A model generated the notes under the pieces. It worked only from the letters and a program-made list of their open reading frames with translations, was not told the DNA's origin and did no database searches. Positions 1 to 8,399 of a stretch of DNA of 32,921 nt are shown here, one piece after another. The DNA is from Chara braunii. Lineage: Eukaryota; Streptophyta; Charophyceae; Charales; Characeae. Each line of letters begins with the position of its first letter. The first letter of the stretch is position 1. The stretch is from positions 23,426 through 56,346 of the forward strand of contig BFEA01000578.1 in assembly GCA_003427395.1 (NCBI GenBank). The letters run 5' to 3'. The position numbers and the translations under genes are program-made.

Positions 1-1619
1 AATCATACTGCAGGGAGATAGGCAAACATGGGTAGTAGTGGGGTTTATACAGATAAAGATGATTTACCTGAAGGTTCCCTGCCTCCAGAACTCCTCCTGA
101 GTTCCGGCAGAGCTCCCGCAATCGGTGGGTGGACTCCCCACAGAGTCTTGATGCGGACCTACGGGTTGCAATCCCGCCTGCCGCCTTCCTCTCGTAACCA
201 GAGACTAGACTAAGACTTAGAGTAAGAAAGGTAGAAGGAGAAAGTTTTAGACTCTCAGATCCAAGAGAGGTGCTTTCAGACTCACAGGAGAGGGCCTTGA
301 TTCCTTGACGCGCCTGAGGGCCCCTCAATGGTGGCCAAGCACGCGGCCGCTGGTCCACTCGACGTCAGACCGTTGACAAAATGGCACCCTGACGAAACTT
401 CAAGCCGTAGCGGTAACCCTCTGACGACCTCTCGGATCACAGCAATAACCCCCTCCATAAACCTGATCATACCACCTTCGTTTTCCTGCGATAAAAACTG
501 CAATCACACGGCTCTATACAACCACCGTGCTCATGACATCACCAACACCAGCAATGGCGTGAGTTCAACGAGCACATCAAGTGCTCGGATCAGTGGTGGT
601 CTGATGGCACCGCAAGCAGCAACATATACAGCGGCTTCTCAGCAAACAACAACGTCCAGTGATCTTTTCAGGCTCAGCAACGACCCTCCAACAAACAGCC
701 GCTTGCAGCAAGCACATATGTCGGCACCTCAGCAGCTAGGCCCCCATAACAGACCCAGTGTGCCCGGCAGCAAAGGTAAGACGCTGCCACATGCACAACA
801 ACTGTGTGACGTGGGCCAAGCACCAGTCCGATGTCACTTAACAGACTGTGTGCCTAACGCGTGGTGAGTGCCCCCTGACAACACAGTATGCAGTGATAGC
901 ATAGGCTCATAGCCCACAGTCGTATCCACAGGTCGTGGTCTCAAGACAAACTCCTNCTTCCTCCTCTCGCCTCCCTNCTTCTTGCACTCCTGCATAANTG
1001 NTCCCCGATGCCCCGCTGCGTCCTTTCCTCTCGGTTTCCTCTGTGATAGCGCCCCCTCCCTCCTTATTTTACACCGAGTACTATCATTACGGTCTCAACA
1101 GAGATCCTAGCCGACAGGATCAAAAGGGCCCCACTTTTCGGCAGGTCATCAGATACGAGGTGCCTGACGATCACCTCGGTTATAACGGTAGTTACGGAAG
1201 GCATAGTAGCACCGGAGTAGTCACGAACCAAACGAACAACTCATTCACTCCGTACAGCACCGCACACATCCTCTACGGAGCCAAGGCGGCACTCGACCGA
1301 CTTCACATCATGATCGAACCCCACAAACTGTCGACTCCCACCACCCACTGAACCAGGGCGTCGCCCCTGTCAAGCATCCGTCATCACGTATAGCGACAAA
1401 GACATCCCGAACCGAGCAGCCCTTCATCGACGTCTGGCCCGTATTAGCGGTCGAGTCCTCCCCTTCCCACAGGTACATGCGCCCCTCGACCAAGTCTCCT
1501 GCTATAACCCCGTCACTCGATAGCTCCACACAGCCTTTTGAGCCCGCACCGCGGGAACCAAGAGCTGATCCTTCGATTCGTCCCATATCGACAGTCCTGC
1601 GAGCCAGGTAAGCTCGACA
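1..1619. other. Unassigned GC-richer stretch without a recognisable gene
   Basis: No known domain is recognised here. The longest plus-strand ORF (328-867, 179 codons) encodes a Ser/Thr/Gln/Pro-rich low-complexity product. A shorter minus-strand ORF (282-503) overlaps it. A stop-free plus frame also runs from about 1215 to 1607 but has no start. Donor-like sequences occur after AAAG at about 774 and after CCAG at about 1607 (both followed by GTAAG), so an exon cannot be excluded, but no matching exon chain is visible. Positions 950-1001 are pyrimidine-rich with four N bases. It could be decayed transposon flank. Confidence 0.3.
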
Positions 1620-1775
1620 CGTACTCTCTCTTTCTCTCTCTCTCTCCCTCTCTCTCTCTCTGCTTCGCACCCGCAATCGTACCCTTCCAAACACATAAAA
1701 ATTCGAATGAATATTCCGCTGGAACACGGAAAGATACATGTCATTTTCACGAAATAGAAATCCTCCCGTGCGCAG
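1620..1775. repeat. CT microsatellite plus segment shared with element E2
   Basis: An interrupted (CT)n tract at about 1623-1661 is followed about 60 bp later by a short block around the motif TTCCGCTGGAACACGGAAAG. The same order (CT tract, about 60 bp, TTCCGCTAGAACATGGAAAG) recurs at about 29393-29490 inside inverted-repeat element E2. The two are therefore diverged copies of one non-coding repeat. No TTAA inverted-repeat ends are seen near this copy, so it is probably a fragment of an E2-like element. Confidence 0.55.
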
Positions 1776-1785
1776 CACCGCGCAC

Positions 1786-2300
1786 ACCCATTCCTACTTA
1801 CTTCTAAATCTACTAATTCCTTTGCTAAACTAATTTCAGATCCGGGGTCGCCCAACTTCAAAACCCCCGGATCGACTTTTACATTGCCCGTGTTTATCAA
1901 GAAATAGGCGCGAAAACGTTCCTTCCGGCCCCTGCCATAGCCGGCTCCCACCATCTCCCCGCATCTACCTTTCCGACTAACTCCTAATCTACTAACCTTC
2001 TCGCTAATCTGACCCCATATTCGGATTCGCCCACTGTGAAAACCCCTGAAACGACCGTTCACTCGCCCGTTCTCATCAAGGAACGGGCGATCCAGACGCT
2101 TTTCTTCCCCACCATAGCCAACTTCCGCCGTACCTCTGCGCAGTCCATTCCTTCTCTACCTTCAATTCTACTAATCCTATACCAAAACTGACCTTATAAT
2201 CGAGTTCGGCCGACCTAGAAACCCACGTCTAGCTTCTTCCCTCGCTCGTTTCCGTTCAGAAACGAGCGATTTATGCTCTCCCTGCTGCGGCACGCTCGCC
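1786..2300. repeat. Three diverged 179-bp tandem repeats, each with a stem-loop
   Basis: Three head-to-tail copies start at about 1786, 1965 and 2144. Each has the order TCTACTAA-type block, GATCCGG/TTCGGAT block, AAACCC, then a stem-loop. Stem-loops start at about 1884, 2063 and 2242, exactly 179 bp apart. In copy 2 TCGCCCGTTC (2063-2072) pairs with GAACGGGCGA (2081-2090). In copy 3 TCGCTCGTTTC (2242-2252) pairs with GAAACGAGCGA (2259-2269). Copy 1 is degenerate. The two perfect stems differ in sequence on both arms while keeping pairing. There is no coding potential. It may be part of a satellite or transposon subterminal region. Confidence 0.8.
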
Positions 2301-2553
2301 CCCTCACCTTAGCTGTGCCATCTGTCCTGCATGCACCCTGCGCTAGCCCCCATCCAGATCCGTTCCCTATTCCGTTTTCCCTGTACCCGGTGCCTTGACC
2401 CGTCGTCTCCCCTCTACCTCTGCCTCAGCGCTCCCGTTCGTGCCTGCCGATGCCGACTGGAGGTCACACCACAGTCCCGAAATGCGCCGCGACCCGATTA
2501 GTGCATTGCTCGTAATAAGAAAAAACAAAAGATCGAAACAGATGCGACGCGCC
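2301..2553. other. Pyrimidine-rich spacer, no gene
   Basis: C/T-rich spacer between the tandem repeat and the U6-like segment. A weak direct repeat of the type CGCG(A)CCCGATT(A/T)(A/G)TGC occurs at about 2488 and 2549. Nothing else is recognised. Confidence 0.4.
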
Positions 2554-2585
2554 CGATTTATGCCTGTCATCTTTGCGTAGAGGCC

Positions 2586-2617
<32 letters not shown>

Positions 2618-2635
2618 ACGGATGTCCCGAAGGAC
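2554..2635 (-). pseudogene. U6 spliceosomal snRNA relic
   Basis: Read on the minus strand from 2635, about 82 nt closely follow U6 snRNA. The 5' stem-loop is present as GTCC-TTCG-GGAC, one base pair shorter than the usual GTCCC/GGGAC on both arms. It is followed by the AATTGGAACGATACAGAGA block (2592-2610), including the invariant ACAGAGA box, then the AGATTAGCATGG block with the AGC triad, then the GATGACA segment with several changes. After AAATCG (2554-2559) similarity stops and the normal 3' tail ending in a T run is absent. Upstream (above 2636) I see neither a plant U-snRNA upstream element in the right orientation nor a well-placed TATA box. The core is very well kept but the promoter and tail are not, so a retroposed pseudogene is the best reading; a divergent functional copy is less likely. 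Confidence 0.8.
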
Positions 2636-2703
2636 ACGGTCTGGGCCACGGGGTCAACAGACGACTCAGAATATTTGGTCTCCCTCATCGACCAAACCCC
2701 ACC
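2636..2703. other. Spacer between U6-like and tRNA-like relics
   Basis: A 68-bp spacer. On the minus strand an AATATT motif lies about 35 bp upstream of the U6-like start. TCCCTCATCG at 2681-2690 resembles the plant snRNA upstream element, but it is on the wrong strand. Confidence 0.35.
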
Positions 2704-2768
2704 ATCCGGATTCGAGCCCAGGTCTGTATTTCAACAGTCCAAGGGTATACCGCTGAGCTAGGCCCATA
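2704..2768 (-). pseudogene. tRNA-like sequence with A- and B-box (tRNA or SINE-head relic)
   Basis: On the minus strand, TAGCTCAGCGGTA (2748-2760) matches a pol III A box. GGCTCGAATCC (2708-2718) matches a B box, 29 bp apart as in tRNA genes. CTGT/ACAG at 2725-2738 can form part of an anticodon stem, but its loop has six bases. The D stem and acceptor stem do not pair well, so this is a degenerate tRNA or the head of a tRNA-derived SINE. It lies about 70 bp upstream of the U6-like relic and reads in the same direction, so the two may have been carried together. Confidence 0.55.
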
Positions 2769-2940
2769 GGCCCCAAAGGTAGCCGCGGCCCCGCACCCCA
2801 CCTACGGCACGGTGCCTCAAGGCAACACGGGTATGGCTTCGGCGCAGCCCGCGAGGACAGTTTGCCACAGCACTTCAGGCATCCCTGCGAATGCAACCTA
2901 CTTCCCGGGGCCCGACATTAGGCCCGATATCGCGCCCTAG

Positions 2941-3240
2941 GATGGGACGCGAGTAAACGAAACTAAAACGGATGCTAAACAAAAATAATAAAACTNAAAC
3001 AGGGAACTTTTAACGGGCAGCCTTACNAATCGNCCCCCTTCGGTCGCGCTTGTAANCNAAAACGAAGGGGGNTAGCCCCGTCGGGCCCTCGACCNCTCCG
3101 ATTTTCTCCACGCCGCTCCGCTGCCACTGCTACATCGGTGCCCGCCGACCTCGATCCCNGAATCTCCGTATCGTCATCCCGAATGTCGTAACCTACAGGG
3201 CTAAACCCAAACCTGAGACCAAAACACGCCGAGTGTCATA
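2941..3240. other. Low-quality stretch with N bases and one strong hairpin
   Basis: Eight isolated N bases lie between 2996 and 3160. CCCCCTTCG (3034-3042) can pair perfectly with CGAAGGGGG (3063-3071) across a 20-base loop. No ORF or domain is recognised. The poor base calls may reflect the hairpin or high copy number. Confidence 0.4.
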
Positions 3241-3869
3241 TAAGACGGTGCGGCGCGGCGCTTTGGGCCAACAAAAACGGCTGCGCGACTCTCAGTGCCC
3301 GCGCCGGCTTGCCTATACCATGCCATAATTGCCCCGCGCGCCATCCCATGACATCCCGCTCACCGCATGAAATCGCGTCGTTATTGCTGATGCCGTCATC
3401 GGGGTCGTTCGCCGCACGCATGCTCAACTTGGTCAAACGTAACCATCGGAAAGAAGTATCCCCGAAAACCTAGTTTGATCAAGAATAAACAAAAGAGTAA
3501 AGTTACAAATAGAAACGAATCGACCGGCGTCCGTGCCAACTCTGTAATCAACGCTAGAAACGCAATCAGCCTCCAACCTGCGCGCCCACGCACTCTTTAC
3601 TCTAGTCAGCCATCCTGTCAATGTAATCACAGACACTGCTGTGCCTAGCGCGGCATACTTAAACTTTAAACTAAAACTATTTTCTGTCACCTGCAAAAAA
3701 CCATGGCGGATACCCTTGTAAGGGTATTCGCACCGACACCGAAGCGCAATTGCAATATGTATGTTGCCCCATAGTGCAATTATTACTCGTTTTTGTGACT
3801 CTACTGAAGTTACCCCTAGTTTTAGACTAATTATAAGAGCACACATGAACCTCCATAGGATGCAAGATA
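3241..3869. other. No gene recognised; near-palindrome at 3706-3731
   Basis: The sequence changes from GC-rich to AT-rich through this interval. A near-perfect palindrome, GCGGATACCCTT-GT-AAGGGTATTCGC, lies at 3706-3731; its CCCTT/AAGGG core resembles the hairpins repeated at 4828-5135. The long minus-strand ORF across 3433-4188 is a compositional artefact of the adjacent purine-rich tract. Confidence 0.4.
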
Positions 3870-4123
3870 AGAAAGAAGGGAGGGGGAAACAATCGAGATA
3901 AGTTGCGGAAGTACAAGAAAAGAAGTGCAGAAAGTTGAGAAAAAGAAGAGAGGGAAAAATATTTGGATTAGGAATCGGGGAGTTGATGGAGGATGGGTTT
4001 TCAGTGGGAGGAGAGGAGAAAGAACTGAGAAGGTTGAGGGAAACAAAGATTGTGCAACATAAAAATTTCCATAAGAAAAGGGTGAGAAAAGTGAAGAAAA
4101 TGAGAAAAGATTGTGAAAATCTG
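3870..4123. repeat. Purine-rich (GA-rich) tract
   Basis: The plus strand is strongly purine-rich with many GAAAA/GAGAA runs. A 20-base block beginning CAACATAAAAATTTCC occurs at 4055 and again at 4124, where it is the left end of inverted-repeat element A. Similar purine-rich DNA continues on the other side of element A (4652-4760), so element A appears to sit inside this tract. Confidence 0.5.
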
Positions 4124-4651
4124 CAACATAAAAATTTCCATAAGAATCGAAAGTTGAAAAAATATTCCATTAAAAAAACATCTTTCATATTTAAAAATGA
4201 TCATCCTCATGTTCGTAAAATTATAAAATTTTTGGTTCTATTTGATAAGTTCCTATCTAAAAACAAGTTTGCCCTAGCAACTACATCTATCAGTTGAAGA
4301 TTAAATGAAAGTATGAACGAGTTTATGAAATATCTTAAATAAAATTTCATTCTACTACAACAAATATCTTCTAATTTAGATTGGATGAACCTGTTTACGA
4401 CTGAAAATCCTTACATAAAACGACAATCTATTTAAAATATTTTATGAACTCATCCAGACTTTCATTCCATCTCTAGCATGCAGTTCAAATAAGAATGGAT
4501 ACCCCATTCTTGAAATTAAAGTTTTAAGTAAGACGAAAATTTAAAAAGTGAAATAATTTTTTTTAAGATGAAATATAAATTTAAAATTTAAAATGTAATT
4601 TTACTATCGATAGTATCGAATGATTATTTAATTATGGGAATATTTCTGTTG
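4124..4651. mobile_element. Element A: ~528-bp AT-rich inverted-repeat element (MITE-like)
   Basis: The left end CAACATAAAAATTTCCATAA (4124-4143) is an imperfect inverted repeat of the right end TTATGGGAATATTTCTGTTG (4632-4651). The interior matches elements B and C along nearly its whole length, in reverse orientation to them. For example, the ATCTTCTAATTTAGATTGGAT block near 4368 corresponds to TCTAAATTATAAGATATTTG near 5487. There is no coding capacity. Target-site duplication is not obvious. Non-autonomous DNA transposon is the best call; the superfamily is undetermined. Confidence 0.7.
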
Positions 4652-4815
4652 TGAGGGACTATTGAGAAAATGAGAAAAAGATTGAAAGAAGGGTGTACAT
4701 AAGAAAACAGTGAGAAAGATGATTAAAAAGTGGTGGGAGAAAATAAAAACGAGATGGGTGGAATAATTGGTTCTTGGAGAGAAAAAATATACTGATCTGC
4801 TATGTGCATATCTGG
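4652..4815. other. Purine-rich DNA between element A and the hairpin repeats
   Basis: Continuation of the GA-rich tract seen left of element A. No ORF of interest. Confidence 0.35.
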
Positions 4816-5150
4816 TGTTGGTAGCGCGGCCCCTTGAGAAAAAGAGGGTCTTGAACAACCGTCAAACCACTACCGTGGGGGCAGTAGGATCTGATCAGAC
4901 ATACCAGATTTGCAAAATGTTGAGTTTGAGAGAGATATTGATCTCCCAAATTGACAGTATCACAACCCCCTTACAAGGGGGTTCTTGAAGTTTCTGCACA
5001 ACCGATGTTGGGGCGGTTAGATCTGATCAGGTCAGATCAGATCATCTACAAAAAAGAGAAAAACAATAAGGAAATGACTGAGAGTTGCATCATCTCTCCT
5101 CTCTCACCTATAGAGCAGCCCCTTATGAGGGAGTCTTGAAAATTGTCACG
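4816..5150. repeat. Three diverged tandem repeats with CCCCTT/AAGGGG hairpins
   Basis: Units of about 140-150 bp start near 4828, 4966 and 5116. Each opens with a short hairpin of CCCCTT-loop-AAGGGG type (CCCCTTGAGAAAAAGAGGG, CCCCCTTACAAGGGGG, CCCCTTATGAGGG) followed by TCTTGAA. Units 1 and 2 then continue through CAACCG and a TAGGATCTGATCAG / TTAGATCTGATCAG block. The interval lies between the inverted copies A and B. Non-coding; it could be the interior of a larger foldback element. Confidence 0.6.
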
Positions 5151-5158
5151 TGGATAGG

Positions 5159-5195
5159 CAACAACAGTTGCATGGCAAAAACGCAACTGTTGTTG
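5159..5195. repeat. Perfect 13-bp inverted repeat
   Basis: CAACAACAGTTGC (5159-5171) and GCAACTGTTGTTG (5183-5195) are perfectly complementary with an 11-base loop. It lies between the hairpin tandem repeats and element B. Its outer bases CAACA match the termini of elements A-C, which suggests it may be an extremely short deletion derivative of that family. Confidence 0.7.
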
Positions 5196-5230
5196 GTGCT
5201 GCTTTGCACGGGTTGTGGGGCGAGAGATAA

Positions 5231-5739
5231 ATGTTTGAGAATTAAATAATCATTCTATAGTAAAATTACATTCAAAATTTTAAATTTTCATTCCATCTGA
5301 GAAATGTCATTCCACTTTTAAAATTTTTCGTCTTACTTGAAAACTTTCCTTCCAAGAATGGGGAATCCCTTCTTATTTGAACTGCATGCTAGAGATGGAA
5401 TAAAAGTCTGTATTAGTTCATGAAATATTTTAATTGGAATATCATTCTATATAAGGATTTTCAGTCATAGATAGGTTAATCCAATCTAAATTATAAGATA
5501 TTTGTTGTAGCAAAATAAATTAAGACATTTCATAAACTCATCCAAAATTTCATTCCAACTTCAACAAATAGATGTAGTTGGAAGGGAAAACTCATTTTTT
5601 GACGGAAACTTATCAAATAAAACCGAAAATTTTAGAATTGGACGAACATTGGAATGTTAGTTTTTAAATACGAAGGATTTTTCTTTAATTTAAAGGAATA
5701 TTTTTTCAACATTAATTTCTTGTGGGAATGTTTCTGTTG
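5231..5739. mobile_element. Element B: second ~0.5-kb copy, inverted relative to A
   Basis: Homologous to elements A and C over about 500 bp. Its right end, TTGTGGGAATGTTTCTGTTG (5720-5739), matches the reverse complement of A's left end. The left end is degenerate (around ATGTTTGAGAATTAAATAAT at 5231). B is the reverse complement of A and direct with C. A and B therefore form long arms of an inverted repeat around 4652-5230, and 4124-5739 could be read as one foldback-type composite element. Confidence 0.65.
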
Positions 5740-5901
5740 GGGGGTGTAAATAGCTGCATGGTAATAGTTCACCCAACAAACTCAACTACAGTTATGGTTT
5801 GTCTAGTGTCTTAGCGCACTAAATACATGTGGACGTAACCATGACTATCTTGTGTCAAACCTTGGGAGGTACAGTCAGGATCTTGCACTCGAGATCCTAT
5901 A
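5740..5901. other. Spacer between elements B and C
   Basis: No gene. It contains a loose inverted repeat, TTATGGTTTGTCTAGTGTC / GACGTAACCATGAC (about 5791-5847). It ends in CACTCGAGATCCTATA, which matches CACTCTAGATCCTATA at 6800, so it is the end of an earlier unit of the 397-bp tandem repeat that follows element C. Confidence 0.5.
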
Positions 5902-6419
5902 CAACAAAAATAATTCCCAGAAGTAATAAATCATTCTATAGTAAAATTACATTATAAATTTCAAATTTTCATTTCATCTAAAAAAATATCATTCAAATTT
6001 TAAAATTTTTCGTCTTACTTGAAAACTTTCCTTCTAAGAATGGGGTATCTCTTCTTATTTGAATTGCATGCTAGTGATGGAATGAAAGTCTGGATGAGTT
6101 CATGAAATACTTTAATTGGAGTATTATTCTAAGGAAGGATTTTCAGTCATAAATAAGTTAATCTAATCTAAATTAGAAGATATTTGTTGTAATAGAATGA
6201 AAGTTTATTTAAAACATTTCATAAACTCGTCTAGACTTTTATTCCATCTTAAACAGATAGATGCTGTTGGAAGCGAAAAATCATATTTGGACGAGAATTT
6301 ATCAAATAAAACTGTAAATTTTAGAATTGGACGAACATTGGAATGTTAATTTATAAATATGAAGGATTTTTTTTGTAATGTTATTTCAACTTTCATTTCT
6401 TGTGGGAATTTTTCTATTG
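5902..6419. mobile_element. Element C: best-preserved ~518-bp inverted-repeat element
   Basis: The termini are CAACAAAAATAATTCCC (5902-5918) and GGGAATTTTTCTATTG (6404-6419). TA flanks each side (5900-5901 and 6420-6421), compatible with a TA target duplication. The junction between tandem units at 6800-6829 (CTAGATCCTATATAATTACG) resembles the empty site, which supports insertion of C into that repeat array. The interior is AT-rich, non-coding and collinear with B. A Tc1/mariner-type assignment from the TA is weak because A and B do not show clear TA flanks. Confidence 0.65.
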
Positions 6420-6431
6420 TACAACTGGGTT

Positions 6432-7225
6432 GTGGGCGGCCTTGGCCTGCCACGGACACGCTTATGACAACCCACCATGTGTCAAGCCCCTAACGAGGAC
6501 TACACGAAGATTTTACGTCACAATCTGTCGGTCAGACACATAATTTTTGCATTGGATTCTGTCGGGTGAGCACGCGATCCAGTGGTAGCGGTTGCATCGT
6601 AATGTCTCGGGCATGCACTGCAATCTAACGATCCAGCAGCGGGGCAGGTGGGCGACGTGCGATGAACCTGGATGGTGAGCAAGCAACGATCTGCGACAGG
6701 GCATGGTCTTAACGTGCGGGCTGATGAGTGCCAATGGGTTGGGATTGGCCAGGGGGAATAGAGCCCACCTCCTTGCCGTCTGCCACCCGTGTTTGCTCGC
6801 ACTCTAGATCCTATATAATTACGTGTGCGTGGGCGGCCTTGGCATTGACCTTCGTCATTGACTCGTACGGGACTGGAGCCCACCACGTGCCAATCCTCTA
6901 GCGAGGGCTAGGAGGAGACTATTTCGTTTTTCCTTTTTTTTTTTCCGCTGCAATCTGTTGAGCAAACACACGATGTTTACACTGCGATCTGTAAGGCGAG
7001 CACCCGATCTAGCGAGGGCGGTTGTGTCGCAATTAGCAACTGTGCGGTTGGACATGCTGCAGACGGGCAGGACATGATCAATCGGGGAGAAGGGAAAGCA
7101 GCGCCCCCCAGCGGGGCATGGTGGCAACATGCGGTCTGGCAAGTGCCAGCGGGATGGAGGTGGATAAAGGGGACGCAACCGACCCCCTCACCGTCTGCAC
7201 CTGTCTCCACTTGCTACTTGGAGGA
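6432..7225. repeat. Two diverged tandem units of 397 bp
   Basis: Unit 1 (6432-6828) and unit 2 (6829-about 7225) both start GTGGGCGGCCTTGGC. They share blocks in order: CCCACCATGTGTCAA / CCCACCACGTGCCAA, GCAATCTGT, GTGAGCACGCGATCCAG / GCGAGCACCCGATCTAG, GCGGTTG-GTCGCAAT and CACCTCCTTGCCGTCTGCC / CCCCTCACCGTCTGCACC. Minus-strand ORFs here have no recognised domain. The array lies downstream (minus sense) of the primer-binding motif at 7397, so it may be internal DNA of an LTR element, or older sequence. Confidence 0.6.
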
Positions 7226-7396
7226 GGGGGGGGGGTTGGCAACATGTGGCAACAACGACGCCAATCTTCCTCTGAGTCCACGACAACGATGACGACAATC
7301 TTTCTCCTCCTCATTCCTGCTGGTCGACCTTAAGTTCATCGTCGTGCGCATCAGCGGAGGGGAGGTGTGGACGGGGGGCAAAAAGGAGCTCAACCT

Positions 7397-7408
7397 GCTC
7401 CGATACCA
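7397..7408 (-). promoter_or_regulatory. tRNA-iMet primer-binding-site-like motif
   Basis: On the minus strand the sequence is TTGGTATCGGAGCAGG. It closely matches the TGGTATCAGAGC primer-binding site of plant LTR retrotransposons, with A to G at one position. It is immediately preceded in that sense by an LTR-like end ...CCACTACA (7410-7417 on the plus strand: TGTAGTGG). This indicates a minus-strand LTR element whose LTR lies above 7410. Confidence 0.5.
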
Positions 7409-7409
7409 A

Positions 7410-7640
7410 TGTAGTGGATTTGTTTGGATGGCAGATTCTGCTTGTTGTGATGAAGAAGGAGATTGAAATGTTTATGGAGATGATGGCTATCAAGGAGGAG
7501 GAGACACAATACACACACCTCACACTCACACTGTAGACGAGATACTCCAAACTAACAATGCAGAATCCCTAGAATGAAGATCGTAGATTTATGTGGTTTG
7601 CCCCTGGACCTAATGGTCCGCACCTTAGAAGTAGAACTGA
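7410..7640 (-). mobile_element. Probable LTR fragment of a retrotransposon
   Basis: The segment begins on the plus strand with TGTAGTGG beside the primer-binding motif, as an LTR boundary should. It contains a TTTATGTGGTTTGCCCCTGG block resembling the TTTACGTGGTTCG block seen in many plant LTRs. The opposite LTR end is not visible because LINE-B sequence begins near 7640. No gag or pol ORF follows on the minus strand, so a broken or solo LTR is likely. Confidence 0.35.
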
Positions 7641-8399
7641 TCTTATATAGGTGGCAAAGTTCTTAGTGGACTCTTGTTCTTCTGTAAATATATTTCCTGC
7701 CGCTATGTCTGATCACTTGTATGAATATGTTGAAATTAATAACTGTTTAGTTGTCCGATGATGTTTACCCCCTCCGCCAATTCCTGCTTGGGTTGTAACC
7801 GAACCTGGATTCTCTTCTCTCTATAGAGACTTTTGGGGAACTTGGTTGCGAAATTGTCCATAGGAGGCGAATGAGTTAAGATGGTTTATGGAGGATACTG
7901 AAACTTTTGTATTCAGAAAAAGGTCTTTGCAAAAAGGAAGTTACATCAACAGTTAGGTGAGCAATTAGCCTAGGCACTCAAAGATTTGAAAGATTAACCA
8001 TCCAGGGGTGAGGATGAGGATGAATGGTGGGTTGAAAGACAACAAGCTGCTTTTGCTTGGCAAGGTTGGCAAGAAAGCGATGCAGCTCGATGACAATCAA
8101 GATCAAGGCAGCTTGGACAATTGTTGCTGAGAAAACGACTATTAAATTATTTCAACAACTTTCAAGAGATAGGAAGATTCTTATGATGACTTCGCTATAA
8201 CACCCTTTTAAAGCAAATACGGGCATAGTCAGTTCCTCCAATGAAATTTTGGCTTATACCATCAATTATTATCAATGGCTATTCTTAGAGGAACAAAAAT
8301 GATCTGCTGATCAAATGGAGTTCCTTCCAGAGGATCATATTTGGAAGCATGTTCGGACTAGATTAACTATTGAGCTGATTGAGTTATTGGAAGAGCCCC
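7640..8399 (+). pseudogene. LINE-B, part 1: end of endonuclease and RT linker (relic)
   Basis: Translated pieces follow an L1-type ORF2. A MSDH tetrad near 7707-7718 fits the SDH motif that ends the APE endonuclease. WWVERQQAAFAWQGW lies near 8022-8067 and KLFQQLSRDRKIL near 8143-8181. An open piece at 8315-8399 (MEFLPEDHIWKHVRTRL...) fits the linker before the RT fingers. Several stops and frameshifts break it. The reading continues after element E1: removing E1 and one TTAA joins ...ELLEEPLK to EDDVREAF in frame. Confidence 0.7.

Noticed and set aside
328-867. 179-codon plus-strand ORF
   Set aside because: Low-complexity Ser/Thr/Gln/Pro composition, no domain, and in a GC-rich stretch where chance ORFs are expected. 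Mentioned as unassigned only.
774-1612. Splice-donor-like GTAAG sites at about 774 and 1607 with open frames before them
   Set aside because: No matching acceptor and exon chain can be followed, and the open frames have no recognisable protein. Such sites are common by chance.
2681-2690. TCCCTCATCG, similar to the plant snRNA upstream promoter element
   Set aside because: It lies on the opposite strand to the U6-like relic and has no TATA box at the expected distance.
2925-2945. CTAGGATGGGACGCG, resembling part of 5S rRNA
   Set aside because: Only a 10-base match; the rest of the 5S box A-C region is absent.
3433-4297. Long ORFs on both strands rich in Phe/Leu/Ser or Lys/Arg
   Set aside because: They cover a purine-rich tract and the end of element A on both strands, so they reflect composition. 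No domain.
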